Source: Candidatus Rokubacteria bacterium CSP1-6
GTDB lineage: Bacteria; Methylomirabilota; Methylomirabilia; Rokubacteriales; CSP1-6
Direction of reading: 5' to 3'
Length of the DNA stretch: 49,178 nucleotides
Assembly: GCA_001443385.1 (NCBI GenBank)
Contig: LDXP01000008.1
Coordinates: 1-49,178, forward strand
Part shown: in pieces, positions 1 through 9,427 of the stretch
Numbering within the stretch: position 1 is the stretch's first letter
How the letters are laid out: each line of letters begins with the position of its first letter
Notes under the pieces: model-generated
Seen by the model: only the letters and a program-made list of their open reading frames with translations
Told to the model about the DNA's origin: nothing
Databases searched by the model: none
Position numbers and translations under genes: made by a program

Positions 1-149
1 CCCCGCCCACTAGACGCCGTGCCGATAACCGTCGCATCCCGGCGTTCTCGGTCGTCGCCCTTCCTCAACGTACAGAGAGTACGTCTCCGGTGGGCTCCTC
101 CCTCGGGCCTTGGGCTGCTCGGTTCTCGCCACGGCGTGAACTGACCACC

Positions 150-1061
150 GTGCAGATCGGATTCGTAGGCCTCGGCCGGATGGGAGCCGGCATGGTGGAG
201 CGCCTCCTCGCGGGCGGGCACAGCGTTGCAGTCTATGATCTCTCCCGCGACGCCCGGCGCGCCGCCGCAGCCAAGGGCGCCTCCGACGCCGCCTCCCTCG
301 ACGACCTCGCCCGGGCCCTCGCCCCGCCCCGCGCCGTATGGGTGATGGTGCCTGCCGGCAACCCCACGGAAGAGACCATCCGGGCCCTCGCGTCACTGCT
401 CGCCGGGAACGACGTGATCATCGACGGCGGAAACTCCTATTACAAAGACGATGTGCGCCGCGCCGACGAGCTCAAGCCGCGCGGCATCCACTACCTGGAC
501 GTGGGAACGAGCGGAGGCGTCTGGGGGCTGAAGCACGGCTACTGCCTGATGATCGGCGGCGAGCGGCCGATCTTCGAGCGCCTGGAGCCTGCGTTCAAGA
601 CGCTGGCGCCGCCGGACGGCTACGCGTACGTAGGCGGCCACGGCGCCGGCCACTACGTCAAGATGATCCACAACGGGATCGAGTATGGGCTGATGCAGGC
701 CTACGCCGAGGGGTTCGAGCTGCTCCACGCCTCGGAGTTCCAGCTGGACCTGGCCGCCATCGCCCACCTCTGGAACCAGGGGAGCGTCGTCCGGTCCTGG
801 CTCCTGGAGCTCGCCGAGCTGGCCCTGAGGGCCGACCCGCGCCTCGAGGGCATCAAAGGGTACGTGGAGGACTCGGGGGAGGGGCGCTGGACGGTCGAGG
901 ACGCCCTCGAGAAAAACGTGCCTGCTCCCACCATCGCGCTCTCGCTCTTCGGGCGCTTTCGCTCCCGCCAGGGCGATCCCTTCGCCGACCGGATGCTGGC
1001 CGCCCTCCGCAACGCCTTCGGCGGCCATCCCCCGCGCAAGAGCGGCCCCGGCGGGCCCTGA
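150..1061 (+). CDS. gnd: 6-phosphogluconate dehydrogenase, decarboxylating (GndA/YqeC-type)
   Basis: GTG start at 150 gives MQIGFVGLGRMGAGMVERLLAGG (Rossmann GxGxxG); DGGNSYYKDD, GTSGGVWGLKHGYCLMIGG and HYVKMIHNGIEYGLMQAYAEGF are diagnostic; adjacent to zwf and pgl. Confidence 0.93.
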   Translation: MQIGFVGLGRMGAGMVERLLAGGHSVAVYDLSRDARRAAAAKGASDAASLDDLARALAPPRAVWVMVPAGNPTEETIRALASLLAGNDVIIDGGNSYYKDDVRRADELKPRGIHYLDVGTSGGVWGLKHGYCLMIGGERPIFERLEPAFKTLAPPDGYAYVGGHGAGHYVKMIHNGIEYGLMQAYAEGFELLHASEFQLDLAAIAHLWNQGSVVRSWLLELAELALRADPRLEGIKGYVEDSGEGRWTVEDALEKNVPAPTIALSLFGRFRSRQGDPFADRMLAALRNAFGGHPPRKSGPGGP

Positions 1062-1068
1062 GCCGTCC

Positions 1069-2562
1069 ATGCCCTCGGACGAGCCGTTCGCGCTGATCAT
1101 CTTCGGCGCCTCGGGCGACCTGACGAAGCGCAAGCTCGTCCCCGCCCTCTGGAGCCTCTTCCAGGGGCGCGTGCTTCCCGAGCCCTTCGTCATCCTGGGC
1201 GTGGCGCGCTCGGAGATGTCCGACGAGGACTTTCGCCGCCGGATGCGAGAGGCGGTGGGCGAGTTCGCCCGGGTCCAGCCCCCCGCGGCCCACGTCTGGG
1301 AGCGCTTCGCGTCCTCCCTCTTCTACTGCCCCGGGGATCCCGCGGATGCCGCGCTCTACGACCGGCTCGGCGCGCGCCTGCGACAGCTGGAGACGGACAA
1401 GGGCACGGGCGGCAACCGGCTCTTCTACTGCTCCACCCCGCCGAGCCTCTACCCGGCCATCGTCACCCGGATGGGCGCCTCCGGGCTCCAGCGGGAAGGG
1501 AACGGCTGGACACGCGTCATCATCGAGAAGCCGTTCGGCCGGGACGTGTCGAGCGCGCGGGAGTTGAACCGGATCGTCTCCCGGGTCTTCACCGAGGATC
1601 AGGTCTACCGGATCGACCACTACCTGGGGAAGGAAACGGTCCAGAACCTCCTGGTCTTCCGCTTCGCCAACGGCATCTTCGAGCCGCTCTGGAACCGCAA
1701 CCACGTCAACCATGTCCAAATCACCGTGGCGGAGAGCCTCGGCGTAGAGGGGCGCGGCGCGTACTACGAGGAGGCCGGCGCGCTGCGCGACATGATCCAG
1801 AACCACATCCTCCAGCTGCTCTGCCTGGTGGCGATGGAGCCGCCGGTCTCCTTCGACGCCGACCCGGTCCGCGACGAGAAGACCAAGGTGCTGCGCGCCA
1901 TCCGCCCGATCCCGCCCGACGGGGTGGACGAGGTGGCGGTCCGCGGCCAGTACGGCCCCGGTTTCCTCGAGGCCCACCGCGTCCCCGGCTACCGGGCCGA
2001 GAAGGGCGTGGCGCCGGATTCCAGGGCCGAGACCTTCGCGGCGCTCAAGCTCTTCATCGACAACTGGCGCTGGGCGGGGGTCCCCTTTTACCTCCGGACG
2101 GGCAAGCGTCTCCCCAAGCGGGCCAGCGAGATCGCCATCCAGTTCTGGGGCACCCCACACCTCCTCTTCCGGCGGCCCGATCCCGCCGACCGGATCGACC
2201 CGAACCTCCTGGTCGTCCGGATCCAGCCCGACGAGGGCATCGCGCTCACGTTCGGAGCGAAGCTTCCCGGTCCGGAGATCAACATCCGCCCGGTCACCAT
2301 GGACTTCCGCTACGGCGCCTCCTTCGGCGCCGAGCCGCCCGAAGCCTACGAGCGCCTCCTGCTGGATGCTATCCACGGCGACGCGACCCTCTACGCGCGG
2401 AGCGACTGGGTGGACGCGGCCTGGCAGGTTCTGACGCCGGTGCTGGAGGCGTGGGGGGCAGGGCCGGCGCCGAAGTTTCCGAACTACGAGGCCGGCACCT
2501 GGGGGCCTGCGGAGGCGGACGCCTTCGTCGAGCGCGATGGACGGCGATGGCACCGCCCGTAG
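1069..2562 (+). CDS. zwf: glucose-6-phosphate 1-dehydrogenase
   Basis: IIFGASGDLTKRKLVPALW, RIDHYLGKETVQNLLVFRFAN and NHVNHVQITVAE motifs. Confidence 0.97.
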   Translation: MPSDEPFALIIFGASGDLTKRKLVPALWSLFQGRVLPEPFVILGVARSEMSDEDFRRRMREAVGEFARVQPPAAHVWERFASSLFYCPGDPADAALYDRLGARLRQLETDKGTGGNRLFYCSTPPSLYPAIVTRMGASGLQREGNGWTRVIIEKPFGRDVSSARELNRIVSRVFTEDQVYRIDHYLGKETVQNLLVFRFANGIFEPLWNRNHVNHVQITVAESLGVEGRGAYYEEAGALRDMIQNHILQLLCLVAMEPPVSFDADPVRDEKTKVLRAIRPIPPDGVDEVAVRGQYGPGFLEAHRVPGYRAEKGVAPDSRAETFAALKLFIDNWRWAGVPFYLRTGKRLPKRASEIAIQFWGTPHLLFRRPDPADRIDPNLLVVRIQPDEGIALTFGAKLPGPEINIRPVTMDFRYGASFGAEPPEAYERLLLDAIHGDATLYARSDWVDAAWQVLTPVLEAWGAGPAPKFPNYEAGTWGPAEADAFVERDGRRWHRP

Positions 2563-3347
2563 CCGATGTTGTCGTAGTTGCAACTCCGGCGGGGCTGGCC
2601 GAGCAGGCCGCCAGCCGCTTCGTCGAGGCCGCGACCAAAGCGCTCGCCGACTTCGGAACGTTCCGCGTCGCCCTCTCGAGCGGCACGACGCCCCAGGGCC
2701 TCTACGCGCGGCTCGCGGCCGAACCCTTTCGCTCGCGCGTGGACTGGGAGCGCGTCCAGGTTTTCTGGGGAGACGAGCGCTGTGTCCCGCCTGACCACGC
2801 CGACTCCAACTACCGCCTCGCCCACGAGCTACTCCTCTCGAGGGTCCCGGTGCGCCCGGAGAACGTGTACCGGATGCGCGGCGAGGCAATCGACCCGGAC
2901 CTGGCGGCGGCCGAGTACGCGGGCGAGCTCCAGACGGCGTTCGGCCTGAAGCGGGGCGAGCGGCCGCGGTTCGACCTCATCCTGCTGGGCATGGGGGCCG
3001 ACGGCCATACGGCCTCGCTCTTCCCGCACTCCCCCGCGCTCCGGGAAGTCACGCGCCTCGCGGTGGCCGTCTATGTGGAGGCCGTCAAGGGCTACCGCAT
3101 CACGCTGACGCTTCCGGTGCTGAACAGCGCCGCCTCCGTCTTCTTCCTGGTCAGTGGCGGCGACAAGGCCGAGCGGCTCCGGGCGGTACTGGGGGGCAAG
3201 CCTTCGCACGCGGCGCCGGCCTCCATGGTGCGGCCCGAGCGTGGCACGCTCCACTGGATCGTGGACCGTGCCGCCGCCACCGGCCTCGCCGACACGAAGA
3301 GCTCCCCTCTCCCCCCGCGGGGAGAGGGGAATCCGGGGCGGGGCTGA
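2547..3347 (+). CDS. pgl: 6-phosphogluconolactonase (SugarP_isomerase family)
   Basis: ALSSGTTPQGLYARLA, FWGDERCVPPDHADSNYRLA and LLGMGADGHTASLFPHS; start ATG at 2547 inferred (MAPPVADVVVV), overlapping the zwf 3' end. Confidence 0.92.
   Translation: MAPPVADVVVVATPAGLAEQAASRFVEAATKALADFGTFRVALSSGTTPQGLYARLAAEPFRSRVDWERVQVFWGDERCVPPDHADSNYRLAHELLLSRVPVRPENVYRMRGEAIDPDLAAAEYAGELQTAFGLKRGERPRFDLILLGMGADGHTASLFPHSPALREVTRLAVAVYVEAVKGYRITLTLPVLNSAASVFFLVSGGDKAERLRAVLGGKPSHAAPASMVRPERGTLHWIVDRAAATGLADTKSSPLPPRGEGNPGRG
3303..3330. repeat. palindromic CCTCTCCCC/GGGGAGAGG repeat inside the pgl 3' end
   Basis: perfect 12-bp stem TCCCCTCTCCCC-ccgc-GGGGAGAGGGGA; related palindromes at 9371-9422 and 48121-48192. 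Confidence 0.8.
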
Positions 3348-3351
3348 GAGG

Positions 3352-3759
3352 TCAGCGAGTGGTCGTAGAACCGGGGGCGGCGAGGACGCGGGTGGTCGTC
3401 ACCTCCACCAGGGTGTTCCACCAGCCCTCGTAGATCAGGACCTGGAGGGAGTTGCCGCCCTTCTCGTAGACCTGGGTCGTCCCGTGGCCCGGCGCGCTCG
3501 TGGAGCTGATGTGGCGCCAGCCGTTGGCCTCCAGCGTCGTCCTGAAAGCGGTGCCGAGGCTTTCCGGCTCGACCCGCCCGGCGTACACCTGCCGCGCGGC
3601 CTTGACGCTCGGGGATTCGATGATCGTGGACCTGTCGGCCTTGAATTCGAGGCCCTTGGGAACCGGGATGTCCTCGAAGCCGCTCTGCACCGCCCGCGGC
3701 GGCGTCGAGGCGCAGCCCACGATGGTGAGCAGAATGACGGCAATGCTCAGGTACCGCAT
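3352..3759 (-). CDS. small putative lipoprotein, function unknown
   Basis: lipobox-type N-terminus MRYLSIAVILLTIVGCASTP; convergent with pgl. Confidence 0.75.
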   Translation of the reverse strand: MRYLSIAVILLTIVGCASTPPRAVQSGFEDIPVPKGLEFKADRSTIIESPSVKAARQVYAGRVEPESLGTAFRTTLEANGWRHISSTSAPGHGTTQVYEKGGNSLQVLIYEGWWNTLVEVTTTRVLAAPGSTTTR

Positions 3760-3839
3760 GCTTGATCCTCCCTTCTAAGGGTTCAACGTGAGCCTACCAC
3801 GGCGGGTAGGGCGCCCCCCAAGAGAATTCTTGCCGGTGG

Positions 3840-3845
3840 TATAAT
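3840..3845 (+). promoter_or_regulatory. extended -10 promoter (TGGTATAAT), 8 nt upstream of the ATG
   Basis: TGn-TATAAT immediately upstream of the 3854 start. Confidence 0.55.
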
Positions 3846-3853
3846 TTGGGCCG

Positions 3854-5140
3854 ATGAGTCTACGTCACCCATTCCTCCGGTGCGTCGCGTGGTCGCTCGT
3901 GACGGCCCTGCTCGCCGGGTGCGCGAGCACCAAGGTGCCGCCGATCGGCGCCGGGCGGCCGTTTCAGCTCGAGGCGGACGAGCGCCGGATCTGGACGGAC
4001 GCCGAGAAGGAAGAGGCAAAGCTCGAAAAGTCGGGGAAGGTTTACGACGACCCGCTGCTCGAGGAGTACCTGGGCCGGATCGGCGATCGGCTGGTGGGGA
4101 GCGAGGTCAAGGAGGCCGGGGTGGGCCTCCGCTTCACCGTCTTCCGCGATCCCAGCCTCAACGCCTTCGCGATGCCGAACGGGCGGGTGTACGTCCACAC
4201 CGGGCTCCTCGCGCGGATCGAGAACGAGGCCCAGCTCGCCACGGTCCTCGGCCACGAGCTGACCCACGTCACCAACCGGGACGCGCTCCGCTTCCAGCGG
4301 GACGCCACGAACAAGAAAATCGCATACACCGTGGCTGCCATTGCATTGAGCATCGGCGTCGCGGTGGCGGCCGGCAAGCAGGCCGAGCACGGGAACGTCG
4401 TGGGCGCCGCGGTGCTGAGCCAGACCGCCAACGCGATCCTCGGTCTCGGGCTCCAGCTCGCGGCTCTGGCCGCCATCAATGGGTACGGGCGGGACATCGA
4501 GCGCCAGGCCGACGAGGAGGGCCTGGCCCGGATGGTCAAGGCCGGCTACGACCCCACGCAGGCCCCGCGGGTCTACCAGCTGCTCAAGAAGGACGGCGGC
4601 GATCCGGGTCGGCTCGAGAACTTCTTCTTCGGCGACCACCCGCGCCTGGACGAGCGCATCGAGACCACCGGCGCGCTCCTCGCGAGCCGCTACGCCGCCC
4701 AGGCCCAGGCGCCGGACCGGATCGTCGATACCCCGGAGTTCAATCTTCGAATACGCACGGTGGTGAGGGAGAACGCCGCGCTGGACATTCGCGCCGGCCG
4801 CTTCAACCTGGCCAAGGCCCAGCTCGACCGGGTGCTGGCCATCATCCCGCGCGATCCGGTCGCGCATCTCTACTACGGCGACCTCTACCGGATCCAGTCC
4901 CAGCGGGCGAGGGCGCTGGCTGATAAGGAAAGCCTGGTTCGGCGCGCGATCGACGAGTACACCGAGGCCGCCCGGCTCGACCCCGCGTATCCGGACCCGT
5001 TCCGTCAGCTCGGCTTCCTCTACTACCAGCAGGAGGAACGGGACCGGGCGCGCGAAGCGTTCCAGACCTACCTCCGGCTCAAGCCCGACGCCCCCGACGC
5101 GCGCCGCATCAAGGAGTATCTCCTCGAGCTCGACCGCTAA
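3854..5140 (+). CDS. M48-family metalloprotease lipoprotein with C-terminal TPR (BepA/LoiP-like)
   Basis: signal/lipobox LLAGCAST; HELTHVTNRDA (HExxH); ERQADEEGLARMVKAGYDP; TPR-like C-terminus. Confidence 0.9.
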   Translation: MSLRHPFLRCVAWSLVTALLAGCASTKVPPIGAGRPFQLEADERRIWTDAEKEEAKLEKSGKVYDDPLLEEYLGRIGDRLVGSEVKEAGVGLRFTVFRDPSLNAFAMPNGRVYVHTGLLARIENEAQLATVLGHELTHVTNRDALRFQRDATNKKIAYTVAAIALSIGVAVAAGKQAEHGNVVGAAVLSQTANAILGLGLQLAALAAINGYGRDIERQADEEGLARMVKAGYDPTQAPRVYQLLKKDGGDPGRLENFFFGDHPRLDERIETTGALLASRYAAQAQAPDRIVDTPEFNLRIRTVVRENAALDIRAGRFNLAKAQLDRVLAIIPRDPVAHLYYGDLYRIQSQRARALADKESLVRRAIDEYTEAARLDPAYPDPFRQLGFLYYQQEERDRAREAFQTYLRLKPDAPDARRIKEYLLELDR

Positions 5141-5178
5141 GGCGTGGCGCAGCCCGTCCAGGCCTACCGCCTCCCTGG

Positions 5179-5184
5179 TATAAT
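5179..5184 (+). promoter_or_regulatory. extended -10 promoter (TGGTATAAT) close to the start codon
   Basis: TGGTATAATccgagccacccgATG; no Shine-Dalgarno-like sequence between. Confidence 0.5.
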
Positions 5185-5196
5185 CCGAGCCACCCG

Positions 5197-8100
5197 ATGA
5201 TCTGCCCCCGCTGCCGGCACGAGAACACCCCCGCCGCCAGGTTCTGCGTCGAGTGCGGACAGAAGCTGGCTCCCGGCTGCCCCCAGTGCGGCGCCGAGGT
5301 TCCGGCGGCAGCCAAGTTCTGCGCCCAGTGCGGGACGTCCCTGACGCCGGCGGCGCCACCCGAAAAAAACTTCGCGTCACCCCGCGCCTACACTCCCGCC
5401 CACCTGGCGGAGAAAATTCTCAAAGCCCGCGGGGCGCTCCAGGGCGAGCGGAAGCAGGTCACGGTCCTTTTCGCCGACGTGTCGGGGTTCACGGCCATCT
5501 CGGAGAAACTGGATCCCGAGGAGGTCCACCGCCTCATGAACGGCGCCTTCGAGCTGATGCTGGGCGCCATCCACCGATTCGAGGGGACGGCAAACCAGTT
5601 TCTCGGCGACGGCCTCATGGCGCTCTTCGGCGCGCCCATCGCCCACGAGGACCACGCCCAGCGCGCCGTGCACGCGGCGCTCGAGATCCAGCGCGCCCTC
5701 CGCGACTACCGCGAGCGGCTCGGGCGCGAGCGTGGCGTGGACTTCAGGATGCGGATCGGGCTCAACACCGGGCTCGTGGTGGTCGGCGCCATCGGCGACA
5801 ACCTCAGGATGGATTACACGGCCGTCGGCGACACTACCAACCTGGCGGCCCGGATGCAGCAGATCGCCCAGCCGGGCCAGATCATCGTGGCCGAACCCAC
5901 CCACCGCCTCGTCCACGGCTACTTCGAGACCCACTCTCTCGGCAGCGTCACCGTGAAGAACCGGCAGGAACCCGTCGGGGCGTGGGAGGTCGTGCGGTCC
6001 AAGGGGGTGCGGACCCGCCTGGCGGTCCAGGCCGAGCGCGGGCTGACGCCGTTTGTCGGCCGGGAGCAGGAGCTCCTGGCCATGGAGCGGGCCTTCGCCC
6101 TGGCGAAGGACGGCCACGGCCAGATCGTCTTCCTGGTGGGCGAGGCCGGCATGGGGAAGTCCCGCCTCCTCCTGGAGTTCCGGCGGCGGGGCGAGGGAGA
6201 AACGGTGACCTGGCTCGAAGGGCCGTGCATCTCCTTCGGCAAGTCCATTCCTTTCCTGCCCATCATCGAGATGCTGAAGCGGAATTTCCACATCGAGGAT
6301 GCGGACTCGGAGGCCGAGATCATCGCCAAGGTGGACCGGGGATTAGCGTTCCTCGGTGGTGATGCCCCGGCGGTCGCACCGTATCTCAAGTATCTGCTGT
6401 CTGTGAATCCCGGAGATCCCGCCGTGGCCGCCCTGGACCCCGCGCAGCGGCGACCGCGCATCTTCGAGGCCCTCCGCCAGATCACCCTCAGGGGAAGCCG
6501 GCGTCGCCCCATCGTCATGGTGATCGAGGACCTCCAGTGGATGGACGCGGCTTCGGAGGAATATCTGAAGTTCGCGGCCGACAGCCTGGCGGGCGCAGCG
6601 GTGCTCCTGATTCTGACGTACCGCCCCGGCTATTCCCAGCCCTTCGGGGATCGAACGTACCACTCCCGCATCGCGCTCGGGCCACTCTCCGACGAGGAGA
6701 GCGCCCGCATGGCGCGGGGGCTCCTCGAGGCCTCGGATCTGCCGGAAGAAGTGCGGGCGATGGTGAGCCGGAAGGCCGAGGGAAATCCCTTCTTCCTCGA
6801 GGAAATCCTCCGCTCCCTCGTGGAGACGGGCGCGCTCCGCCGCGACAACGGCCGGTACGTCCTGGCCCGATCGGCGGGAGACATTCACGTCCCCGACACG
6901 ATCCAGGATCTCATCATGGCGCGCATCGACCGGCTGGCCGACGAGCAGAAACGGACGGTTCAGGTGGCGTCCGTCATCGGCCGGGAGTTCGCGCTCCGCC
7001 TCCTCAAGCGGATCTCGGACATTCGCGAGCAGGTGGAGCGGTGCCTCGGCGAGCTGAAGAGCCTGGAGTTCATCTACGAGAAGACCATCTTCCCCGACCC
7101 GGAATACATCTTCAAGCATGCGCTCACCCACGACGTGGCCTACGCCTCGATCCTCCACTCCCAGCGCCGGGAGCTCCACGCGACCATCGGACTGGCCGTC
7201 GAAGAGCTGTACGCCGACCGGTTGGAGGAACGATTGGAGGAGCTGGCCTATCATTTCGGCCAGGGCGAGGTTTGGGATAAGGCGTTCCACTACCTCCGTC
7301 AAGCCGGGGCGAAGGCGGTGGCCCTCTGCGTGGACCGCGAGGCGGTGGGTTTCTACGAGCGGGCTCTGGAGGCGCTCGACCACCTCCCCGAAGACCCGGA
7401 GCGCGACCGCCAGGCCATCGACCTCCGCCTCGAGATGCGCGCCCCCCTCTGGCGCCTGGGACGGCTCGATCGGCTGTTCACCCTCTTCCAGGGGGCGGAA
7501 GAGCTTGCCCGGCATCTCGGAGACCCAGTCCGCCTCCATAAGATTTACGCTTTCCTGGTGCAGTACTACTGGGCCATGGGCGAGCCGATGCGCGCCATCG
7601 AGTACGGCCAGCGTTGTCTTGAGACGGCCGACGCCCTGAACAACCTGACGCTCCGGGTCACGGGGAACCTCTACCTCGGTCACGCCTACCATTCCCTCGG
7701 GCAGTTCGCCAAGGCTGTCGAGTACCTCGCCCGGAACGTGGAGCTGCTCGAGGGGGAGCGAGCCAGGGAGCAGTTCGCCCTATCAGGGTTACCCTACGTG
7801 GTCTCCTGCGCCTGGGCCCTTGAATCGCTTGCGTTCCTGGGAGAGTTCGAGCGAGCGGAGGAGCTCGCTCGGCGTGGCGCCCGGGTGGCGGAGGCTGCCG
7901 ACCACCCCTACAGCCTAGCCGCGATCCGGACCTGCACCGGCTATCTCCACACCTTCAAAGGGGAACTCTCGGAAGCCATCGCGCTGCTGGAACCGGCTCT
8001 GCGCGTCTGCCGCGAGAAGAACTTCGCGGGCTGGACGATGCGATCCGCCACAGCCCTCGGAATCGCCTACGCCCTGACAGGCCGCCCAGCTGAGGCTATA

Positions 8101-8562
8101 TCCCTCCACGAAGAGGCGATCCGCCTCCAGGAGGAGGCCGGAGCCCTAGTCAACCGCGGGCACTGGTGGACGAACCTGGGCGAAGCCCTCCTCCTCGCAG
8201 GCCGGACAGAGGAAGCGCGCCGCGCAGGCCAGGAGGGGCTGAAGTTCGCTCAGGCTCACGCCGAGCAAGCCCAGGAGGCCTCAAGCCGGTTGCTCCTCGG
8301 GGAAGTTGCCGCCTGTCAGACCCCGCCGGCGCGAACAGAGGCCGAGGAGCAGTTTGGGGGAGCCGCCCGCCTCGCCGAAACCCTGGGCCTCAAACCCCTC
8401 CTCGGTCGCTGCTGGATGAGCCAGGGAGTCCTAGCCAGGAAGCTCGGCGATGAAGAGAAAGCGAAAGTGTTCCTGCAAAAGGCCGCTGCCCTGTTCCGAT
8501 CTCTCGGGATGACCTGGTGGGAAGCCGAGGCCCGGAAGCTGCTAGAGTCCCCCTCACCGTGA
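5197..8562 (+). CDS. double zinc-ribbon / class III adenylate-guanylate cyclase / AAA (STAND-like) ATPase / TPR protein
   Basis: MICPRCRHENTPAARFCVECG...CPQCGAEVPAAAKFCAQCG zinc ribbons; VTVLFADVSGFTAISE...DYTAVGDTTNLAARM cyclase domain; FLVGEAGMGKSRLLLEF Walker A; TPR-rich C-terminus. Confidence 0.92.
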   Translation: MICPRCRHENTPAARFCVECGQKLAPGCPQCGAEVPAAAKFCAQCGTSLTPAAPPEKNFASPRAYTPAHLAEKILKARGALQGERKQVTVLFADVSGFTAISEKLDPEEVHRLMNGAFELMLGAIHRFEGTANQFLGDGLMALFGAPIAHEDHAQRAVHAALEIQRALRDYRERLGRERGVDFRMRIGLNTGLVVVGAIGDNLRMDYTAVGDTTNLAARMQQIAQPGQIIVAEPTHRLVHGYFETHSLGSVTVKNRQEPVGAWEVVRSKGVRTRLAVQAERGLTPFVGREQELLAMERAFALAKDGHGQIVFLVGEAGMGKSRLLLEFRRRGEGETVTWLEGPCISFGKSIPFLPIIEMLKRNFHIEDADSEAEIIAKVDRGLAFLGGDAPAVAPYLKYLLSVNPGDPAVAALDPAQRRPRIFEALRQITLRGSRRRPIVMVIEDLQWMDAASEEYLKFAADSLAGAAVLLILTYRPGYSQPFGDRTYHSRIALGPLSDEESARMARGLLEASDLPEEVRAMVSRKAEGNPFFLEEILRSLVETGALRRDNGRYVLARSAGDIHVPDTIQDLIMARIDRLADEQKRTVQVASVIGREFALRLLKRISDIREQVERCLGELKSLEFIYEKTIFPDPEYIFKHALTHDVAYASILHSQRRELHATIGLAVEELYADRLEERLEELAYHFGQGEVWDKAFHYLRQAGAKAVALCVDREAVGFYERALEALDHLPEDPERDRQAIDLRLEMRAPLWRLGRLDRLFTLFQGAEELARHLGDPVRLHKIYAFLVQYYWAMGEPMRAIEYGQRCLETADALNNLTLRVTGNLYLGHAYHSLGQFAKAVEYLARNVELLEGERAREQFALSGLPYVVSCAWALESLAFLGEFERAEELARRGARVAEAADHPYSLAAIRTCTGYLHTFKGELSEAIALLEPALRVCREKNFAGWTMRSATALGIAYALTGRPAEAISLHEEAIRLQEEAGALVNRGHWWTNLGEALLLAGRTEEARRAGQEGLKFAQAHAEQAQEASSRLLLGEVAACQTPPARTEAEEQFGGAARLAETLGLKPLLGRCWMSQGVLARKLGDEEKAKVFLQKAAALFRSLGMTWWEAEARKLLESPSP

Positions 8563-8586
8563 TCCCCCCCTCACCCTTGGGGGTTC

Positions 8587-9351
8587 TCAGCCCTGGATGG
8601 AATAGCCCCCGTCCACGGGGATGGCGGCGCCGGTGACGAAATCGGAGGCGGGGCTGGCCAGGAACACCGCAACGCCCGATAGGTCGTCGGGCACCCCCCA
8701 GCGGCCCGCGGGTGTACGGGCCAGGACGCGGTCGTGGAGCCCGGGGACGTCCTTGCGGGCCTGGAGGGTGAGCTCGGTGTCGATCCAGCCGGGCAGGACG
8801 GCGTTGACCTGGATCCCGTCCTTGGCCCACGCGGAGGCGAGCCCCCGGGTGAGCTGGACGATGCCGCCCTTGCTGGCGCCGTAGGGGACCGCAAAGGAGG
8901 CGCCGAAGAGGGATGTCATCGAGCCGACGTTGATGATCTTTCCTCCGCCGGCCTTCCTCATGTGTGGATAGACGGCCTTTGAGCACATGAAGGCGCTCGT
9001 GAGGTTGGTGTCGAGGATCCGGCGCCACTCATCGAGCGTGTAGGTTTCGGGCGACTTGCGGATGTTGATCCCCGCATTGTTCACCAGGATGTCCAGCCGG
9101 CCGAAGCGGTCGGCCACCGCCTGAACCATCGCTGCCACTGAGGGCTCGAGGGTCACGTCCACTTCCACCGCGAAGGCCTGAGCCCCGAGGGTCTCCAGCG
9201 ACTTCACCGCGGTGGCGCTCTTGGCCATATCGCGCGCCGCCACCGCCACGCTCGCCCCCGCCGCGGCCAGCCCCCGGGCCATCCCCAAGCCGATCCCGCC
9301 GTTGCCGCCCGTGACGATGGCCACCTTGCCTTTCAGGTCGAACCCGTTCAT
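8587..9351 (-). CDS. SDR family oxidoreductase
   Basis: KVAIVTGGNGGIGLGMARGLA, ILVNNAGIN, YGASKGGIVQLT, DGGYSIQG. Confidence 0.93.
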   Translation of the reverse strand: MNGFDLKGKVAIVTGGNGGIGLGMARGLAAAGASVAVAARDMAKSATAVKSLETLGAQAFAVEVDVTLEPSVAAMVQAVADRFGRLDILVNNAGINIRKSPETYTLDEWRRILDTNLTSAFMCSKAVYPHMRKAGGGKIINVGSMTSLFGASFAVPYGASKGGIVQLTRGLASAWAKDGIQVNAVLPGWIDTELTLQARKDVPGLHDRVLARTPAGRWGVPDDLSGVAVFLASPASDFVTGAAIPVDGGYSIQG

Positions 9352-9370
9352 GGACCCTCCCCAAGCCGGC

Positions 9371-9422
9371 CCCCCTCACCTTTATCCTCTCCCCCGATGG
9401 GGGAGAGGGCAGGGTGAGGGGG
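9371..9422. repeat. CCCTCACC...CCTCTCCCCC/GGGGGAGAGG...GGTGAGGG palindromic intergenic repeat
   Basis: nested perfect inverted repeats CCTCTCCCCC-gat-GGGGGAGAGG and CCCCTCAC/GTGAGGGG between two SDR genes. Confidence 0.85.
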
Positions 9423-9427
9423 AACTA

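Noticed and set aside
853-2889. 678-aa - strand ORF opposite zwf/pgl
   Set aside because: Antisense shadow ORF with Arg/Gly/Ala-rich composition.
9371-9422. simple rho-independent terminator for the upstream SDR
   Set aside because: No T-tract on either strand and it belongs to a repeated palindrome family, so I call it a repeat, although it could still affect transcript ends.
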